From an uncultured bacterium (lineage in GTDB: Bacteria > Elusimicrobiota > Elusimicrobia > Elusimicrobiales > Elusimicrobiaceae): a DNA stretch of 64,000 nucleotides. The stretch lies in the NCBI GenBank assembly GCA_949294095.1, contig CASFFZ010000012.1:1-64000 (forward strand), in the 5' to 3' direction. Position numbers and translations under genes: made by a program. Of this stretch, positions 1 through 8,883 are shown in pieces. Below the pieces are notes generated by a model. The model saw nothing but the letters and a program-made list of their open reading frames with translations. It made no database searches and was not told the origin of the DNA. Position 1 is the first letter of the stretch; the number at the start of each line of letters is the position of its first letter.

Positions 1-850
1 GAGTTCGGCTTGTTTGACCGTATCAATACCCAAGTCGGCCTCCATATCCAAGTCGATATCCAACATATCTTCGGGGTAGCCCGTTTTTTCCGCTACCATG
101 CCGACCACTTCTTTCGTGACGGTCGCTTCGTCCAGCGCCACGGCTTTGGCCGCAGGCGCAGGCTGTGCAACCGCCGCCGGAGCTACCGGCGCAGCAGGCG
201 CAACCGCCGCTTGAGCAACAGGCGCGGCCGCCGCAGGTTTGCCCGCGTTGGCTAATACAAATTTAATGCAGTGGCGGATGGTCGGATAGTCTTTAAGCTG
301 GATGCCGTCCTGCTGGGCAATGCCGTAGTGCTCGCGCAACGCGGCAAAGAGTTCGGCTTGTTTGACCGTATCAATACCCAAGTCGGCCTCCATATCCAAG
401 TCGATATCCAACATATCTTCGGGGTAGCCCGTTTTTTCCGCTACCATACCGACCACTTCTTTCGTGACGGTCGCTTCGTCCAAGGAAGCAGCTGCCGGCG
501 CAGGAGCGGGCTGCGCCACAGGAACCGCCGCAGGAGCGGCAGCCGGGGCAGGTTGTGCCGCGGCCGGAGCACCGGCGTTGGACAACACAAATTTAATGCA
601 GTGGCGAATCGTCGGATAGTCTTTAAGCTGGATGCCGTCCTGCTGAGCAATGCCGTAGTGTTCGCGCATCGCGGCAAAGAGTTCGGCTTGTTTGACCGTA
701 TCAATACCCAAGTCGGCCTCCATATCCAAGTCGATATCCAACATATCTTCGGGGTAACCCGTTTTTTCGCCTACCATTTTGACAACTTCTTTCGTTACCG
801 TAGCTTCATCCAAGGCAGCGGCTTTCGGAGCGGCTACCGGCGCGGGAGCG
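1..850 (-). repeat. Tandem ACP-encoding repeats
   Basis: Three copies of an ACP-encoding unit begin their shared block near 679, 349 and 1 on the plus strand, giving periods of 330 and 348 bases. About 100 bases of the core are identical between the copies at 1 and 349 and nearly so at 679. The Ala/Pro linker DNA between them differs more. The third copy is cut by the window edge, so the total number is unknown. This is a coding repeat, not a CRISPR or satellite array. Confidence 0.9.
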
Positions 851-3800
851 GGCTGAGCCACAGGAGTGGCCACAGGGGCTACCGGCGCAGGAGCGGCTTT
901 GGTATCGTGCGCGTGGATGGCGTTTACCTTATCCACAAACGCTTGAGAGCCTTCCATTACCAAGGCGGGTTTTACACCGTGCTGATAGTTGTCTTTAATG
1001 CGAAGGGTGTTCTGTACCACTTCCAACACCGGGGCTTGCTGACCGGAGATTTCCTTCAGCCAAGCTTGGTGTTTGGATTCATCGGCGATGCGAGGTTCGC
1101 CTTCCTGCCACATTTTTTCGAGTAAAGTCATACCTAATTGAGAGCCAAATCCCGCCGCTAAGCGCAAAGCGTATTTAAAGTTGTAATGTCCGCCTTTGCT
1201 AAGCGTAATGCCTTCCAGTTCGGGATCGGCTTCTTTGAAGTTGGCAATCGGCGGCACGAGGCCCGTGTTCAGGCAGCGTACGGCGATGGCGTCCTCCAGA
1301 CCGGCGCCCATGGAGTGGCCGGTAAATCCTTTGGTGTTGCTGACAATGACACTGCTGACGTCTTTGCCAAAGGTGGATTTCAAAGCGTACGCTTCGGCGC
1401 TGGCGGAACCGCCGCGCGCGGGGGTGTACGTTTCATGCGAGATAAATACCAATTGTTTGGCAATGTCGGAACGGTTCAAACCGTATTCTTTTTCCGCGTG
1501 GGAAACCAAGCGGTTCATTACCTGCGCCACATGCGCCACATCCAAGCGGGTTACGTGGAAACCGCTGTTGGCAATTTCCGCAGCCAAGAGCTTGGCCAAG
1601 GGTTTCATGCCGCGTTTGGCGACTTCGGATTCTTCTTCCACCACCAGCGAAACCGCGCCCATGCCTACAATCATGCCGTTTCTGCGGCGGTCAAAGGGCA
1701 AGGCGGCCTTTGTTACATCGGCTTCCGTAGTGGCAGCACCAGAGGCCAAGAAGGCGGTTAAAATCCATTCGGATACATTGTCGTTGGTCGGATCGTCGGC
1801 CCCGATGACAATAACGCGTTTGCAGCGGCCCAGGGTAATCCAGTCCTGCGCCACGGCAATGGCTTGCGCCGTGGAAGCACAGGCCGCGCTCAGCGCCGTC
1901 GCCGGGCCGCGCGCGCGGATCCATTGGCAGAAATGCGAGTGGGCGATGATGATCGTCTTTAAAATAAATTCGGACGTAAACGCTTCCGGCTCGATTTCTT
2001 TGTCTTTGAAGTTGGCCTGATACCACGCTTCAATTTCGGCTTTTAAGGCCGGGTCGGAAATTTGAGAAATGAATTTATCGCAGAACGCGCGGACTTCTTT
2101 GGCGGTTTTGTTGTTGAGCAATCCCGCTACGCGTTTGGACAAATCGCCCATCATGCTGTTGGCCACCGGGAAAGCGGAGGTGAAAATCACGCCCGTTTCG
2201 TCAATCATATCGGCCGGCAGACCCCAGCGGTCGGGCAGGTAGCCGCCCGTAGAGGTGGGTTTATAGTAAAGCACCAGCGGAATGCCCGCGTCTTTCAGCG
2301 CCAGGATGCCCGCGGCAATCGCCAGCTGGAAGCTGCGATCCATCGAGCGCACCCATTTGGCGGGCAAACCAAATTCTTTTTCCAAATCAAACGCGCCGCC
2401 TTTGGCCGCCAATTTGATGGCCTGCATGGGCGAGGTTAAGCGTTCAATGCGGTGGTTGCCGTCGGGCGATTTGATGACGAATTCCACATGTTTGTCAATC
2501 TGTTTCTGCTGGATTTCCGAGCTGACGGGCTCAATCATATTGCGCCCGGAGAGGATTTCGTCCAGCACGCCTTCGCGGAAAATTTTATCCCAGCTGCCGG
2601 GGCCGCCCGCGGCGATGCCGCTGATGACGACGGATTTTTTACCGCCGTTTCCGTTCGCGGCCGCATTGCCCCCCGCTTTGCACGCGCAGACCGTATTTTC
2701 TTTTACGGTGCCGGCGGCTTTTTCCGTGGGGGTGGCATTGCCGGTTACCCAGTTTACAAACGCCGGGTTATAGGTGGAATTGTCGCCGTACATATCGGTT
2801 CCTTTCCAATCCAAGTGGATGCCGGAAGAAATCAAATTGGCGAACAAATCGTTAAATTCCACAATGCCGCCTTTTTTGGGGTGGTTGGAAGCCAACACTT
2901 TAATATCTTTCTTGTCGGACAGGGTGTTGGAAGCCAAGGCGGAAAGTACGCGTTTGGGGCCGCATTCCACAAACAGGCGCACGCCGGAATCGTAGGTGGT
3001 TTGCAGCTGTTTAATCCATTCCACGGAGTGGGAAATCTGCGTAACCATTAAATCTTTGATCTTTTCCGGATCGCTGGGATAGAATTCCGCCGTTACGTTG
3101 GTGGTAATCGGCATCTTGGGGGCGTGGAACGTCAGCGTATCCAAGAAAGCGCGGTACTGCGGCATGGCCGGGCGGACAATGGCCGAGTGAAACGCGTGCG
3201 ACACGGGAATCTGCACCGCCTGAATGCCCATATCGGTAAACATTTTGATGGCGTCGTCTACGGATTTGCTGGCGCCGGCGATGACCGTCTGGGTCGGGCA
3301 GTTTTTGTTGGCTACCGCCACATACCCGTTGATGCGGGCCAGTTCCGGCTCCACGCGGTCTACCGGGGCCGCGATGGACGCCATTTTGCCGTTGTCTTCC
3401 ACTTTAATTTCGGACATTACTTTCCCGCGCGTGCAAACGGCTTTCAAGCCGTTTTCAAAATCAAAAATACCGGCAGCCACGGCAGCCGCGTATTCGCCCA
3501 AGCTGTGCCCCATCACCACATCGGGCTTGATGCCGAAAGAAGACAGCAGGCGCATCATGGCGATATCCGCCGTCAGCACGGCGGGCTGGGTCATTTCGGT
3601 TTTCTTAATAGCGGCTTCGCGCACGGCGATTTGTTCTTTCGTTTCGCCGGGTTTGCTCCACAGGGTGTCGGTCAGGTTCTGGCCGATAATCTTTAAGAGC
3701 AGGCGGTCGGCTTCGTCAAACGTGTCCTGCACTACTTTATATTTGGAAGCCAAGTCCTTCATCATGTCCACATACTGCGAACCCTGGCCGGGGAACATAA

Positions 3801-5634
3801 AGCAGACTTTGGGTTTGATTTCAGAAGGCGTAAACGGATAAATCCCTTTCATGCGCAGGTAAAGGGATTCCTGTTCCCAGACGTCCTGCGTAGAGGCGGT
3901 TTTTTTGAAGAAAGCGATTTTTTCTTTCAGTTTTTCCGGCGATTCCACATTGATGGTTACCGCAAATTTGGCCGGTTTTTCAATATGGTTTTTATAAGAA
4001 ATGCTCGGCAAATAGGTGGGATCGTATTCAATGGCTACAAGGGCCTTGTCCAACACGTTAAAAAGTTCCTGCTTGGTCGCAGCGGAGAAGGTTAATACAT
4101 CGCTTTGGATTTTCTCCCCGGGAACGTGAAGGATATACGAATTACTGCTGGTCATAGTCGGTTTCTCCTGTACCGGTACGGAAACGGTTACTTGTTGTTT
4201 GGATTCTTCAGCCTTTTGAATCAGGCTGTCGTTCATTTCTTCCATAGCCACGTGGAAGTTCGTGCCGCCAAAACCAAAGGCGGAAACGTTGGCGCGGCGG
4301 ATTTTGCCGCCCGGCCATTCTTCCGCTTTGGTAATCACGCGGAAGGGGCAGGTGCTCCAATCCACAATGGGGTTGGGCGTTTCAAAATTAACGGACGGCG
4401 GCAACACCTTATTATATAAGGCCAGCGAGGTTTTGATTAACGAAGCAATCCCCGCCGCCGCTTTGGCGTGGCCGATTTGGCTTTTTACGCTGCCCAGCCC
4501 AATGGAGCCGGGTTTAACGTACGGGCTAAACAGCTCGGTCAAGGCGCCCAGTTCCACCGCATCCCCTACGCGGGTGCCGGTGCCGTGCGCCTCAATTAAG
4601 CCTACGGCTTCGGGCGTGTAGTCCAATTGTTCAAAGGTTTTTTCTACCGCCAGTTTCTGGCCTTTGGGGTTGGGTGCGGTAATGCCTTTGCCTTTCCCGT
4701 CGGAAGAAGCCCCTACGGCGCGGATGACGGCGTAAATCCGGTCGCCGTCTTTGACCGCATCGCTGAGGCGTTTTAAAATTACCATCCCGGCGCCTTCGGC
4801 CATTACAAAGCCGTTGGCGCGGGCGTCAAACGGATAGGAACCCGTTTCGGACAAAGCGCCGATTTTGCAGAATTTGATGTAGGCAGAGGGAGACATCATC
4901 TGATCTACACCGCCTGCAATGGCCATATCAAAATTGCCCATGCGCAAGCCGTTTACGGCTTGGTCAATGGCAGCCAGCGAGGTGGCGCAGGCGGCGTCCA
5001 CCGCGAAGTTGGTGCCGTGCAAGTCAAACACGTTGGCTACGCGGCCGGGAATGACGTTGGCCAGTTCGCCCGGCATGGAGTCTTCGTTAATCGGGGTAAA
5101 TTTTTCGCGCACACCGGCATCCATTTCTTCCAGCATTTTTTGCGCATCGGACGGAGCCAGCGATTTAAAGGAAGGGGTATTTTTTAAAATTTCATACAAA
5201 AACGGGCGGTTGAGGCGCGTGTTGGACATTTCGTTTTTCATACCACCCATCGAGTTGCCGATAATGACCGCGGTGCGGTTGTGGTCAAACTCTTTTTTAT
5301 CGTAACCGGAATCTTCCAACGCCATGCGCGTGGTTTCAATAGCCAGGTGCTGCACGGTGTCCATTTGTTTGGCAATTTGCGGAGGAATGCGGTATTTTAA
5401 GGAATTGAATTTGAAAGACTGGGGAATAAAACCGCCGATTTTGGAATAAAGTTTATCTTCGGCTTTATGGTCGGGGCTGTAGAAAAGTCTGTAGTCCCAG
5501 TACGACGCAGGAATTTCAGTAATGCAGTATTTGCCTTCTTTAATGTTGCTCCAGAATTCGTCTTTGTTTAACGCTCCGGGCATAATCGCACCGATACCAA
5601 CAATGGCGATAGGTTCAAGGTTTTTATTTTTCAT
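1..5634 (-). CDS. PKS/FAS-like megasynthase, KS-AT-KS-tandem ACP (3' end outside window)
   Basis: Open for 1878 codons from ATG 5634, preceded by an AGGAG site, with no stop before the left edge, so the C-terminus is missing. The first ketosynthase covers about residues 5-460, with Cys216 in DAACATS, His350 in EAHGTGT and His389 in IGHAKAAAG. A malonyl-type acyltransferase follows (about 630-930; GQGSQY, and Ser711 in GHSLGEYAA). A second ketosynthase-like domain spans about 1000-1500 and keeps Cys1252, His1400 (SHETYTPARG) and His1440 (GHSMGAG). Ala/Pro-rich linkers then separate at least three near-identical ACP repeats. Each ACP reads DLGIDTVKQ, with Thr1646, Thr1756 and Thr1872 where phosphopantetheine-bearing Ser is expected. 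The family resembles PfaA-like lipid synthases rather than antibiotic PKSs (inference). Reductive domains, if any, lie outside the window, and the product is unknown. Confidence 0.9.
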   Translation of the reverse strand, partial: MKNKNLEPIAIVGIGAIMPGALNKDEFWSNIKEGKYCITEIPASYWDYRLFYSPDHKAEDKLYSKIGGFIPQSFKFNSLKYRIPPQIAKQMDTVQHLAIETTRMALEDSGYDKKEFDHNRTAVIIGNSMGGMKNEMSNTRLNRPFLYEILKNTPSFKSLAPSDAQKMLEEMDAGVREKFTPINEDSMPGELANVIPGRVANVFDLHGTNFAVDAACATSLAAIDQAVNGLRMGNFDMAIAGGVDQMMSPSAYIKFCKIGALSETGSYPFDARANGFVMAEGAGMVILKRLSDAVKDGDRIYAVIRAVGASSDGKGKGITAPNPKGQKLAVEKTFEQLDYTPEAVGLIEAHGTGTRVGDAVELGALTELFSPYVKPGSIGLGSVKSQIGHAKAAAGIASLIKTSLALYNKVLPPSVNFETPNPIVDWSTCPFRVITKAEEWPGGKIRRANVSAFGFGGTNFHVAMEEMNDSLIQKAEESKQQVTVSVPVQEKPTMTSSNSYILHVPGEKIQSDVLTFSAATKQELFNVLDKALVAIEYDPTYLPSISYKNHIEKPAKFAVTINVESPEKLKEKIAFFKKTASTQDVWEQESLYLRMKGIYPFTPSEIKPKVCFMFPGQGSQYVDMMKDLASKYKVVQDTFDEADRLLLKIIGQNLTDTLWSKPGETKEQIAVREAAIKKTEMTQPAVLTADIAMMRLLSSFGIKPDVVMGHSLGEYAAAVAAGIFDFENGLKAVCTRGKVMSEIKVEDNGKMASIAAPVDRVEPELARINGYVAVANKNCPTQTVIAGASKSVDDAIKMFTDMGIQAVQIPVSHAFHSAIVRPAMPQYRAFLDTLTFHAPKMPITTNVTAEFYPSDPEKIKDLMVTQISHSVEWIKQLQTTYDSGVRLFVECGPKRVLSALASNTLSDKKDIKVLASNHPKKGGIVEFNDLFANLISSGIHLDWKGTDMYGDNSTYNPAFVNWVTGNATPTEKAAGTVKENTVCACKAGGNAAANGNGGKKSVVISGIAAGGPGSWDKIFREGVLDEILSGRNMIEPVSSEIQQKQIDKHVEFVIKSPDGNHRIERLTSPMQAIKLAAKGGAFDLEKEFGLPAKWVRSMDRSFQLAIAAGILALKDAGIPLVLYYKPTSTGGYLPDRWGLPADMIDETGVIFTSAFPVANSMMGDLSKRVAGLLNNKTAKEVRAFCDKFISQISDPALKAEIEAWYQANFKDKEIEPEAFTSEFILKTIIIAHSHFCQWIRARGPATALSAACASTAQAIAVAQDWITLGRCKRVIVIGADDPTNDNVSEWILTAFLASGAATTEADVTKAALPFDRRRNGMIVGMGAVSLVVEEESEVAKRGMKPLAKLLAAEIANSGFHVTRLDVAHVAQVMNRLVSHAEKEYGLNRSDIAKQLVFISHETYTPARGGSASAEAYALKSTFGKDVSSVIVSNTKGFTGHSMGAGLEDAIAVRCLNTGLVPPIANFKEADPELEGITLSKGGHYNFKYALRLAAGFGSQLGMTLLEKMWQEGEPRIADESKHQAWLKEISGQQAPVLEVVQNTLRIKDNYQHGVKPALVMEGSQAFVDKVNAIHAHDTKAAPAPVAPVATPVAQPAPAPVAAPKAAALDEATVTKEVVKMVGEKTGYPEDMLDIDLDMEADLGIDTVKQAELFAAMREHYGIAQQDGIQLKDYPTIRHCIKFVLSNAGAPAAAQPAPAAAPAAVPVAQPAPAPAAASLDEATVTKEVVGMVAEKTGYPEDMLDIDLDMEADLGIDTVKQAELFAALREHYGIAQQDGIQLKDYPTIRHCIKFVLANAGKPAAAAPVAQAAVAPAAPVAPAAVAQPAPAAKAVALDEATVTKEVVGMVAEKTGYPEDMLDIDLDMEADLGIDTVKQAEL

Positions 5635-5974
5635 TTTGTCTCCTAACGTAAAATCCTCTTTCCTTGGCATACGTATATAGGTATATTTTATGAAATTTTG
5701 CAGAAGCAAAACAAATCCGCGCACGCTTTTTTTGCTTTAAGTATTGACAAAACCTAATTGCTTTTGTTAGATTTTTGACCGTTTTCTACACCAAAAGCTG
5801 TTCCCTCCGTCAAAGCAGGCCCGCAGAACTTATGAGCATTTTTTGCAAAAAAAGCACTTTTTTTGCATTTTAAAAATCAAAAAAGCAACACATTTTAAAA
5901 TTATACAAGCGTATAAAACAGAAAACCGCCGCAAAATTTGCGGCGGTTTTAAAACATAAAAACCAAAAAACAAA
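5635..5974. promoter_or_regulatory. AT-rich intergenic region upstream of the megasynthase
   Basis: No gene is visible in these 340 bases. Reading toward the megasynthase (minus strand) there is a weak promoter, TTGTTT with an 18-base spacer and TAAAAT at about 5690-5714. On the plus strand TTGACA (5744-5749), a 17-base spacer and TTAGAT (5767-5772) form a good-looking promoter that points at no plus-strand gene. It may be chance in AT-rich DNA or may drive a short RNA. The right end holds the terminator of the next gene. Confidence 0.35.
5922..5950. terminator. Rho-independent terminator, bidirectional
   Basis: An 11-bp perfect stem AAAACCGCCGC/GCGGCGGTTTT with a 7-base loop. It ends the minus-strand gene 5975-6412 and reads as a terminator both ways. 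Confidence 0.8.
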
Positions 5975-6412
5975 CTATTTTTGCGGCTTATCCTCTGCCA
6001 CTTTCATATTTTCCAATTCTTCAATCAGGCTAATTAAAGTGGGCTGCAGCTTGGTTACATATTCCTGTTCAAAAGTACCTAGGCGCTGTTCCAAGCGGGA
6101 GAGTTGTTTGGAAATTTCCGCATTGGATTTGTCATGCGCCACTTTCAGTTCTTCCAACCGGTAGTGCAAATCTTTCACCTTTTCTTTCAAATCGGCCACT
6201 TCCAGCGAAGCAGACCCCTGCAGCGACTGCAAAATAGAAGCGCGCGGTTTAAAGGCCGGCGGCTGCGCAACGGTAACCACCGTCAAGTCTTCTACTGCCG
6301 GTTCAAAATCCGTTTCATGCGCCAAGGCGGCGCGGTACTTTGCCGTAAAGACAAATAACAAAATAAAGCAAACGGTAAACCCGATGAGTTGTAAAATGAC
6401 AATGTTATCCAT
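5975..6412 (-). CDS. Membrane-anchored coiled-coil protein, unknown function
   Basis: 145 residues. One N-terminal membrane segment (about residues 5-25) is followed by a Pro-containing linker and a charged, heptad-like helix (about 70-135), ending in a Lys-rich tail. I do not recognise a family. The layout suits an inner-membrane anchored, cytoplasmic coiled coil, as in cell-envelope or division helper proteins, but that is only a guess. It follows the small membrane protein gene at 6531 with a gap of about 120 bases and has its own terminator. Confidence 0.65.
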   Translation of the reverse strand: MDNIVILQLIGFTVCFILLFVFTAKYRAALAHETDFEPAVEDLTVVTVAQPPAFKPRASILQSLQGSASLEVADLKEKVKDLHYRLEELKVAHDKSNAEISKQLSRLEQRLGTFEQEYVTKLQPTLISLIEELENMKVAEDKPQK

Positions 6413-6530
6413 AGCTCATATCATATCATATTTTCGCTGGGAAGAATATGATAAAACCTCTCCTTATTATTTTTAACTCCCGCTTGAAAACGCTTTTTCC
6501 CCCGCCGACGGCGCACCCGCCCCGCGGCCG

Positions 6531-6704
6531 CTATTTGGGTTTGACCACCCAGAAACACGCACAAAACGCCGCCAGCAGAAACACGCCGTACACAATATAG
6601 CGCCATACCGGCTGGCTGATGGCAGGGCAGAGCCAATAGAACAGCCCGCACAAAATTACAAACGAAAGAATGCCAAAGGTATTAAATTTAAATACCGGTT
6701 TCAT
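6531..6704 (-). CDS. Small two-segment membrane protein
   Basis: 57 residues from ATG 6704, beginning MKPVFKFNTFGI and ending WVVKPK. It has two hydrophobic stretches (about residues 10-27 and 35-53) separated by a short polar turn, so it is probably a small hairpin membrane protein. An AGGAG site sits just before the start. The ATG lies 7 bases after the aspartokinase stop, so the gene is probably cotranscribed with lysA and the aspartokinase. A longer overlapping frame at 6421-6651 looks non-coding. Function unknown. Confidence 0.65.
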   Translation of the reverse strand: MKPVFKFNTFGILSFVILCGLFYWLCPAISQPVWRYIVYGVFLLAAFCACFWVVKPK

Positions 6705-6711
6705 AACGCTC

Positions 6712-7440
6712 CTATTTAATAACCGTGCCCGTCTGGCCCGTTTGGTAGTGGACGATGCGGATTTCCACCCCTTTTTCTTTGGCTAAACGGACGGCATCCG
6801 GGTGCAGCACGCTGGCCCCGTTCAACGCCAGTTTGTACATTTCGTCAAAATCCAGCACCTCGTATTTTTGGGCTTTGAGGTCTTTATTAGGGTCTGCGGA
6901 GTAAACGCCGTCCACGTCTTTAATCATTTCCACGTGGTCGGCCCCCAGCTGGGCCGCCAAAAACACGGCGGAAACGTCGCTCCCCCCGCGTTTTAGTGTG
7001 GTAATTTCTTTATCCTGCCCAATTCCCTGGAACCCGGCCACCACCGGCACATGCCCCTTTTGAATTTCGTTTACCAGGCGGGTGCCCTTTAATTCCAAAA
7101 TATCCGCCCCGGTGTGGGTGCAGGTAGTAATCAGCCCGATTTGCGAGCCGGTAAGCGAGACAGACGGCACGCCGATGGCGCGCAGCGCAATAGACAAAAG
7201 CGCCACGCTGACGCGTTCGCCGGTGGTTACCAGCATATCCAGTTCGCGTTTATCCGGCGTGGGGGTAATGCTAAAAGCGTGATCCAGCAGTACATCCGTT
7301 AAATTCCCGTTGGCGGAAGCCACCACCAGCGGAATAAAATTTTGATCGTAGCGGGACTTAATTAAATTAGCCGCCATCAGCAGTTTTTGTTTATTGGCCA
7401 GCGTGTTGCCGCCGAATTTCATAATGCAAACTTTTCTCAT
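6712..7440 (-). CDS. Aspartate kinase, catalytic domain only
   Basis: 242 residues starting at ATG 7440, whose ATGA overlaps the lysA stop; a longer start at 7461 would lie inside lysA. Aspartokinase phosphorylates aspartate at the head of lysine, threonine and methionine synthesis. The amino-acid-kinase fold is clear: KFGGN at the N-terminus, TTGERVS in the middle, and KRGGSD and DVDGVYSADP near the nucleotide site. The protein ends where the kinase domain ends (TGTVIK). The two C-terminal ACT domains present in typical aspartokinases of about 400 residues are absent, so feedback control must be missing or supplied in trans. Next to lysA, a role in lysine or diaminopimelate synthesis is likely. 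Confidence 0.85.
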   Translation of the reverse strand: MRKVCIMKFGGNTLANKQKLLMAANLIKSRYDQNFIPLVVASANGNLTDVLLDHAFSITPTPDKRELDMLVTTGERVSVALLSIALRAIGVPSVSLTGSQIGLITTCTHTGADILELKGTRLVNEIQKGHVPVVAGFQGIGQDKEITTLKRGGSDVSAVFLAAQLGADHVEMIKDVDGVYSADPNKDLKAQKYEVLDFDEMYKLALNGASVLHPDAVRLAKEKGVEIRIVHYQTGQTGTVIK

Positions 7441-8702
7441 TGCCCCTCTCCTTGCAGCCACGGCGCCACCGTATAGGCGCTTACCATTTCTTCATACGAA
7501 GTGCGTTTGCGGACAACGGCAAACGCTTTGCCGTTTACCAGCACTTCCGGCACCAGCGGGCGGAAATTGTACATGGACGACATCGCCGCGCCGTACGCCC
7601 CTGCACACATTATAGCAAGTAGTCCGCCTGCCTGGACAGGCTCTATAATGCGCTCGTGGGCAAACACGTCGCCTGATTCGCAAATCGGGCCCACGATATC
7701 GGCAATCATCGGCGCAACGCCCGTTTTGTGCACCGGCAAAATGGTGTGCCACGCTTCATAAAGCGCCGGGCGGATTAAATCGTTCATTCCGGCATCCACA
7801 ATGATAAAATTTTTTTCGCCGTTGGATTTGCATCCGATTACTTGCGTGACCAAAATCCCGGCGTTGCCCACGATAGAGCGCCCCGGCTCCACGATTAAAT
7901 GTTTCTTTAACCCTCCCAATGTTTCCCGCACCACCTGGGCATACGCCTCACACGTAGGCGGCAGTTCCACATTGTAATTAATCCCCATTCCGCCGCCCAG
8001 ATCAATGTTTTCAATACCAATTCCCTCCGCTTCCAGCGTCCGCACCATGGCGGCAATTTTGGTAAACGCCAGCCGAAAAGGTTCCAAATCCAATAGCTGC
8101 GAACCGATGTGCACGGCAATGCCCGCAATGCGTATCCCCGGCAGGCGGGCGGCTTTGACATATAACTCATGCGCTTCGGGCCATGGTACGCCAAATTTAT
8201 TTTCTTTTTTCCCGGTAGTAATTTTGACGTGGGTCAACGCGTCCACATCCGGATTGACGCGCAGCGCCAGGTTGGCTTTTTTCCCCAGCGCCAAGGCAAT
8301 TTCGTTTAGCGTTTCCACTTCGGCGGCGGACTCGGCATTAATCTGCAAAATCCCCAGTTTCACCGCCTCTTCCAATTCGGCCCGCGTTTTGCCTACGCCG
8401 GAAAAGACGATTTTGTCCGCCGCGATTCCCGCCCGCCGGGCTACAAACAGCTCCCCGCCCGACACGACGTCCGCCCCGCCGCCCAACCGCGCCACCGCCG
8501 ACACCACACTTAGGTTCGGGTTGGCTTTCACGGAATAGCAGACCGTTGCGTTTAGATCCGAAAGGGCCTGCTGATAAGCGTTAAAATTGCGCGTCAGCTT
8601 ATCGGTGCTATAGCAGTAAAAGGGCGTTCCCACCCGGCGCGCCAGGGCGGCCACGCCCACGCCTTCGGCATACAATTCTCCGTTTTGATAATAAAAGCAC
8701 AT
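7437..8702 (-). CDS. lysA: Diaminopimelate decarboxylase
   Basis: 421 residues. PLP-dependent decarboxylation of meso-diaminopimelate to lysine, in the cytoplasm. The fold-III PLP pattern is visible: YSVKANPNL with the PLP lysine at about residue 59, HIGSQ, a glycine-rich DLGGGMG phosphate loop, EPGRSIVGNAG, GPICESGD with the catalytic Cys, and the C-terminal AYGAAMSSMYN. Full length for the family. An AAGGAG site precedes the ATG. It overlaps the aspartokinase start by 4 bases. A terminator-like hairpin at 8725-8758 lies just before the start, so expression may depend on read-through (see the leader entry). Confidence 0.95.
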   Translation of the reverse strand: MCFYYQNGELYAEGVGVAALARRVGTPFYCYSTDKLTRNFNAYQQALSDLNATVCYSVKANPNLSVVSAVARLGGGADVVSGGELFVARRAGIAADKIVFSGVGKTRAELEEAVKLGILQINAESAAEVETLNEIALALGKKANLALRVNPDVDALTHVKITTGKKENKFGVPWPEAHELYVKAARLPGIRIAGIAVHIGSQLLDLEPFRLAFTKIAAMVRTLEAEGIGIENIDLGGGMGINYNVELPPTCEAYAQVVRETLGGLKKHLIVEPGRSIVGNAGILVTQVIGCKSNGEKNFIIVDAGMNDLIRPALYEAWHTILPVHKTGVAPMIADIVGPICESGDVFAHERIIEPVQAGGLLAIMCAGAYGAAMSSMYNFRPLVPEVLVNGKAFAVVRKRTSYEEMVSAYTVAPWLQGEGQ

Positions 8703-8724
8703 ATGTATTCTCCTTTTTAGCCAT

Positions 8725-8758
8725 AAAAAACGCCCCCGCTTGCAATCAAGCGGAGGCG
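8725..8758 (-). terminator. Terminator-like hairpin in the lysA leader
   Basis: In the minus-strand RNA a 12-bp stem (one G-U pair) with a 4-base loop is followed by six U residues, ending 22 bases before the lysA start. It either ends a short RNA starting near 8877 or acts as an attenuator for lysA. Confidence 0.7.
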
Positions 8759-8877
8759 CAGCAAATGGATTTTAATTTAGGCCGTTATATATCCGCACAA
8801 TTGCAAGCAAGCACGCAAGAGCTCTTTTTGCTCTTGTTCTGTTTGCTTACACGCTTGACGGATAAAATAATTGCCAT
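8759..8877 (-). ncRNA. Structured leader RNA or small RNA before lysA, with possible Lys-rich leader peptide
   Basis: Transcription from the promoter at 8884-8912 would start at or near 8877. The RNA can form a long stem: UAUCCG with CGGAUA outside, GUAAGCA with UGCUUGC inside, and CAAGAGC with GCUCUUG at the tip. It then meets the hairpin and U-run at 8725-8758. An AUG at 8877 opens a 30-codon frame with five Lys codons that overlaps the stem. CAAGCG near the first Lys codon can pair with CGCUUG in the terminator's 5' arm, an arrangement expected of a lysine attenuator. An sRNA is the alternative. Confidence 0.4.
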
Positions 8878-8883
8878 AGAACA

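Noticed and set aside
1..776. CRISPR-like spacing of identical blocks
   Set aside because: Units of 330-348 bases are in frame and encode ACP domains.
10..5305. Many plus-strand ORFs opposite the megasynthase, some over 180 codons
   Set aside because: They lie antisense to one continuous minus-strand frame with clear KS, AT and ACP motifs, lack ribosome sites and have low-complexity His/Arg/Phe-rich composition.
6421..6651. 76-codon minus-strand ORF
   Set aside because: The overlapping frame 6531-6704 has a ribosome site and a membrane-hairpin pattern; this one is Arg-rich without a start signal.
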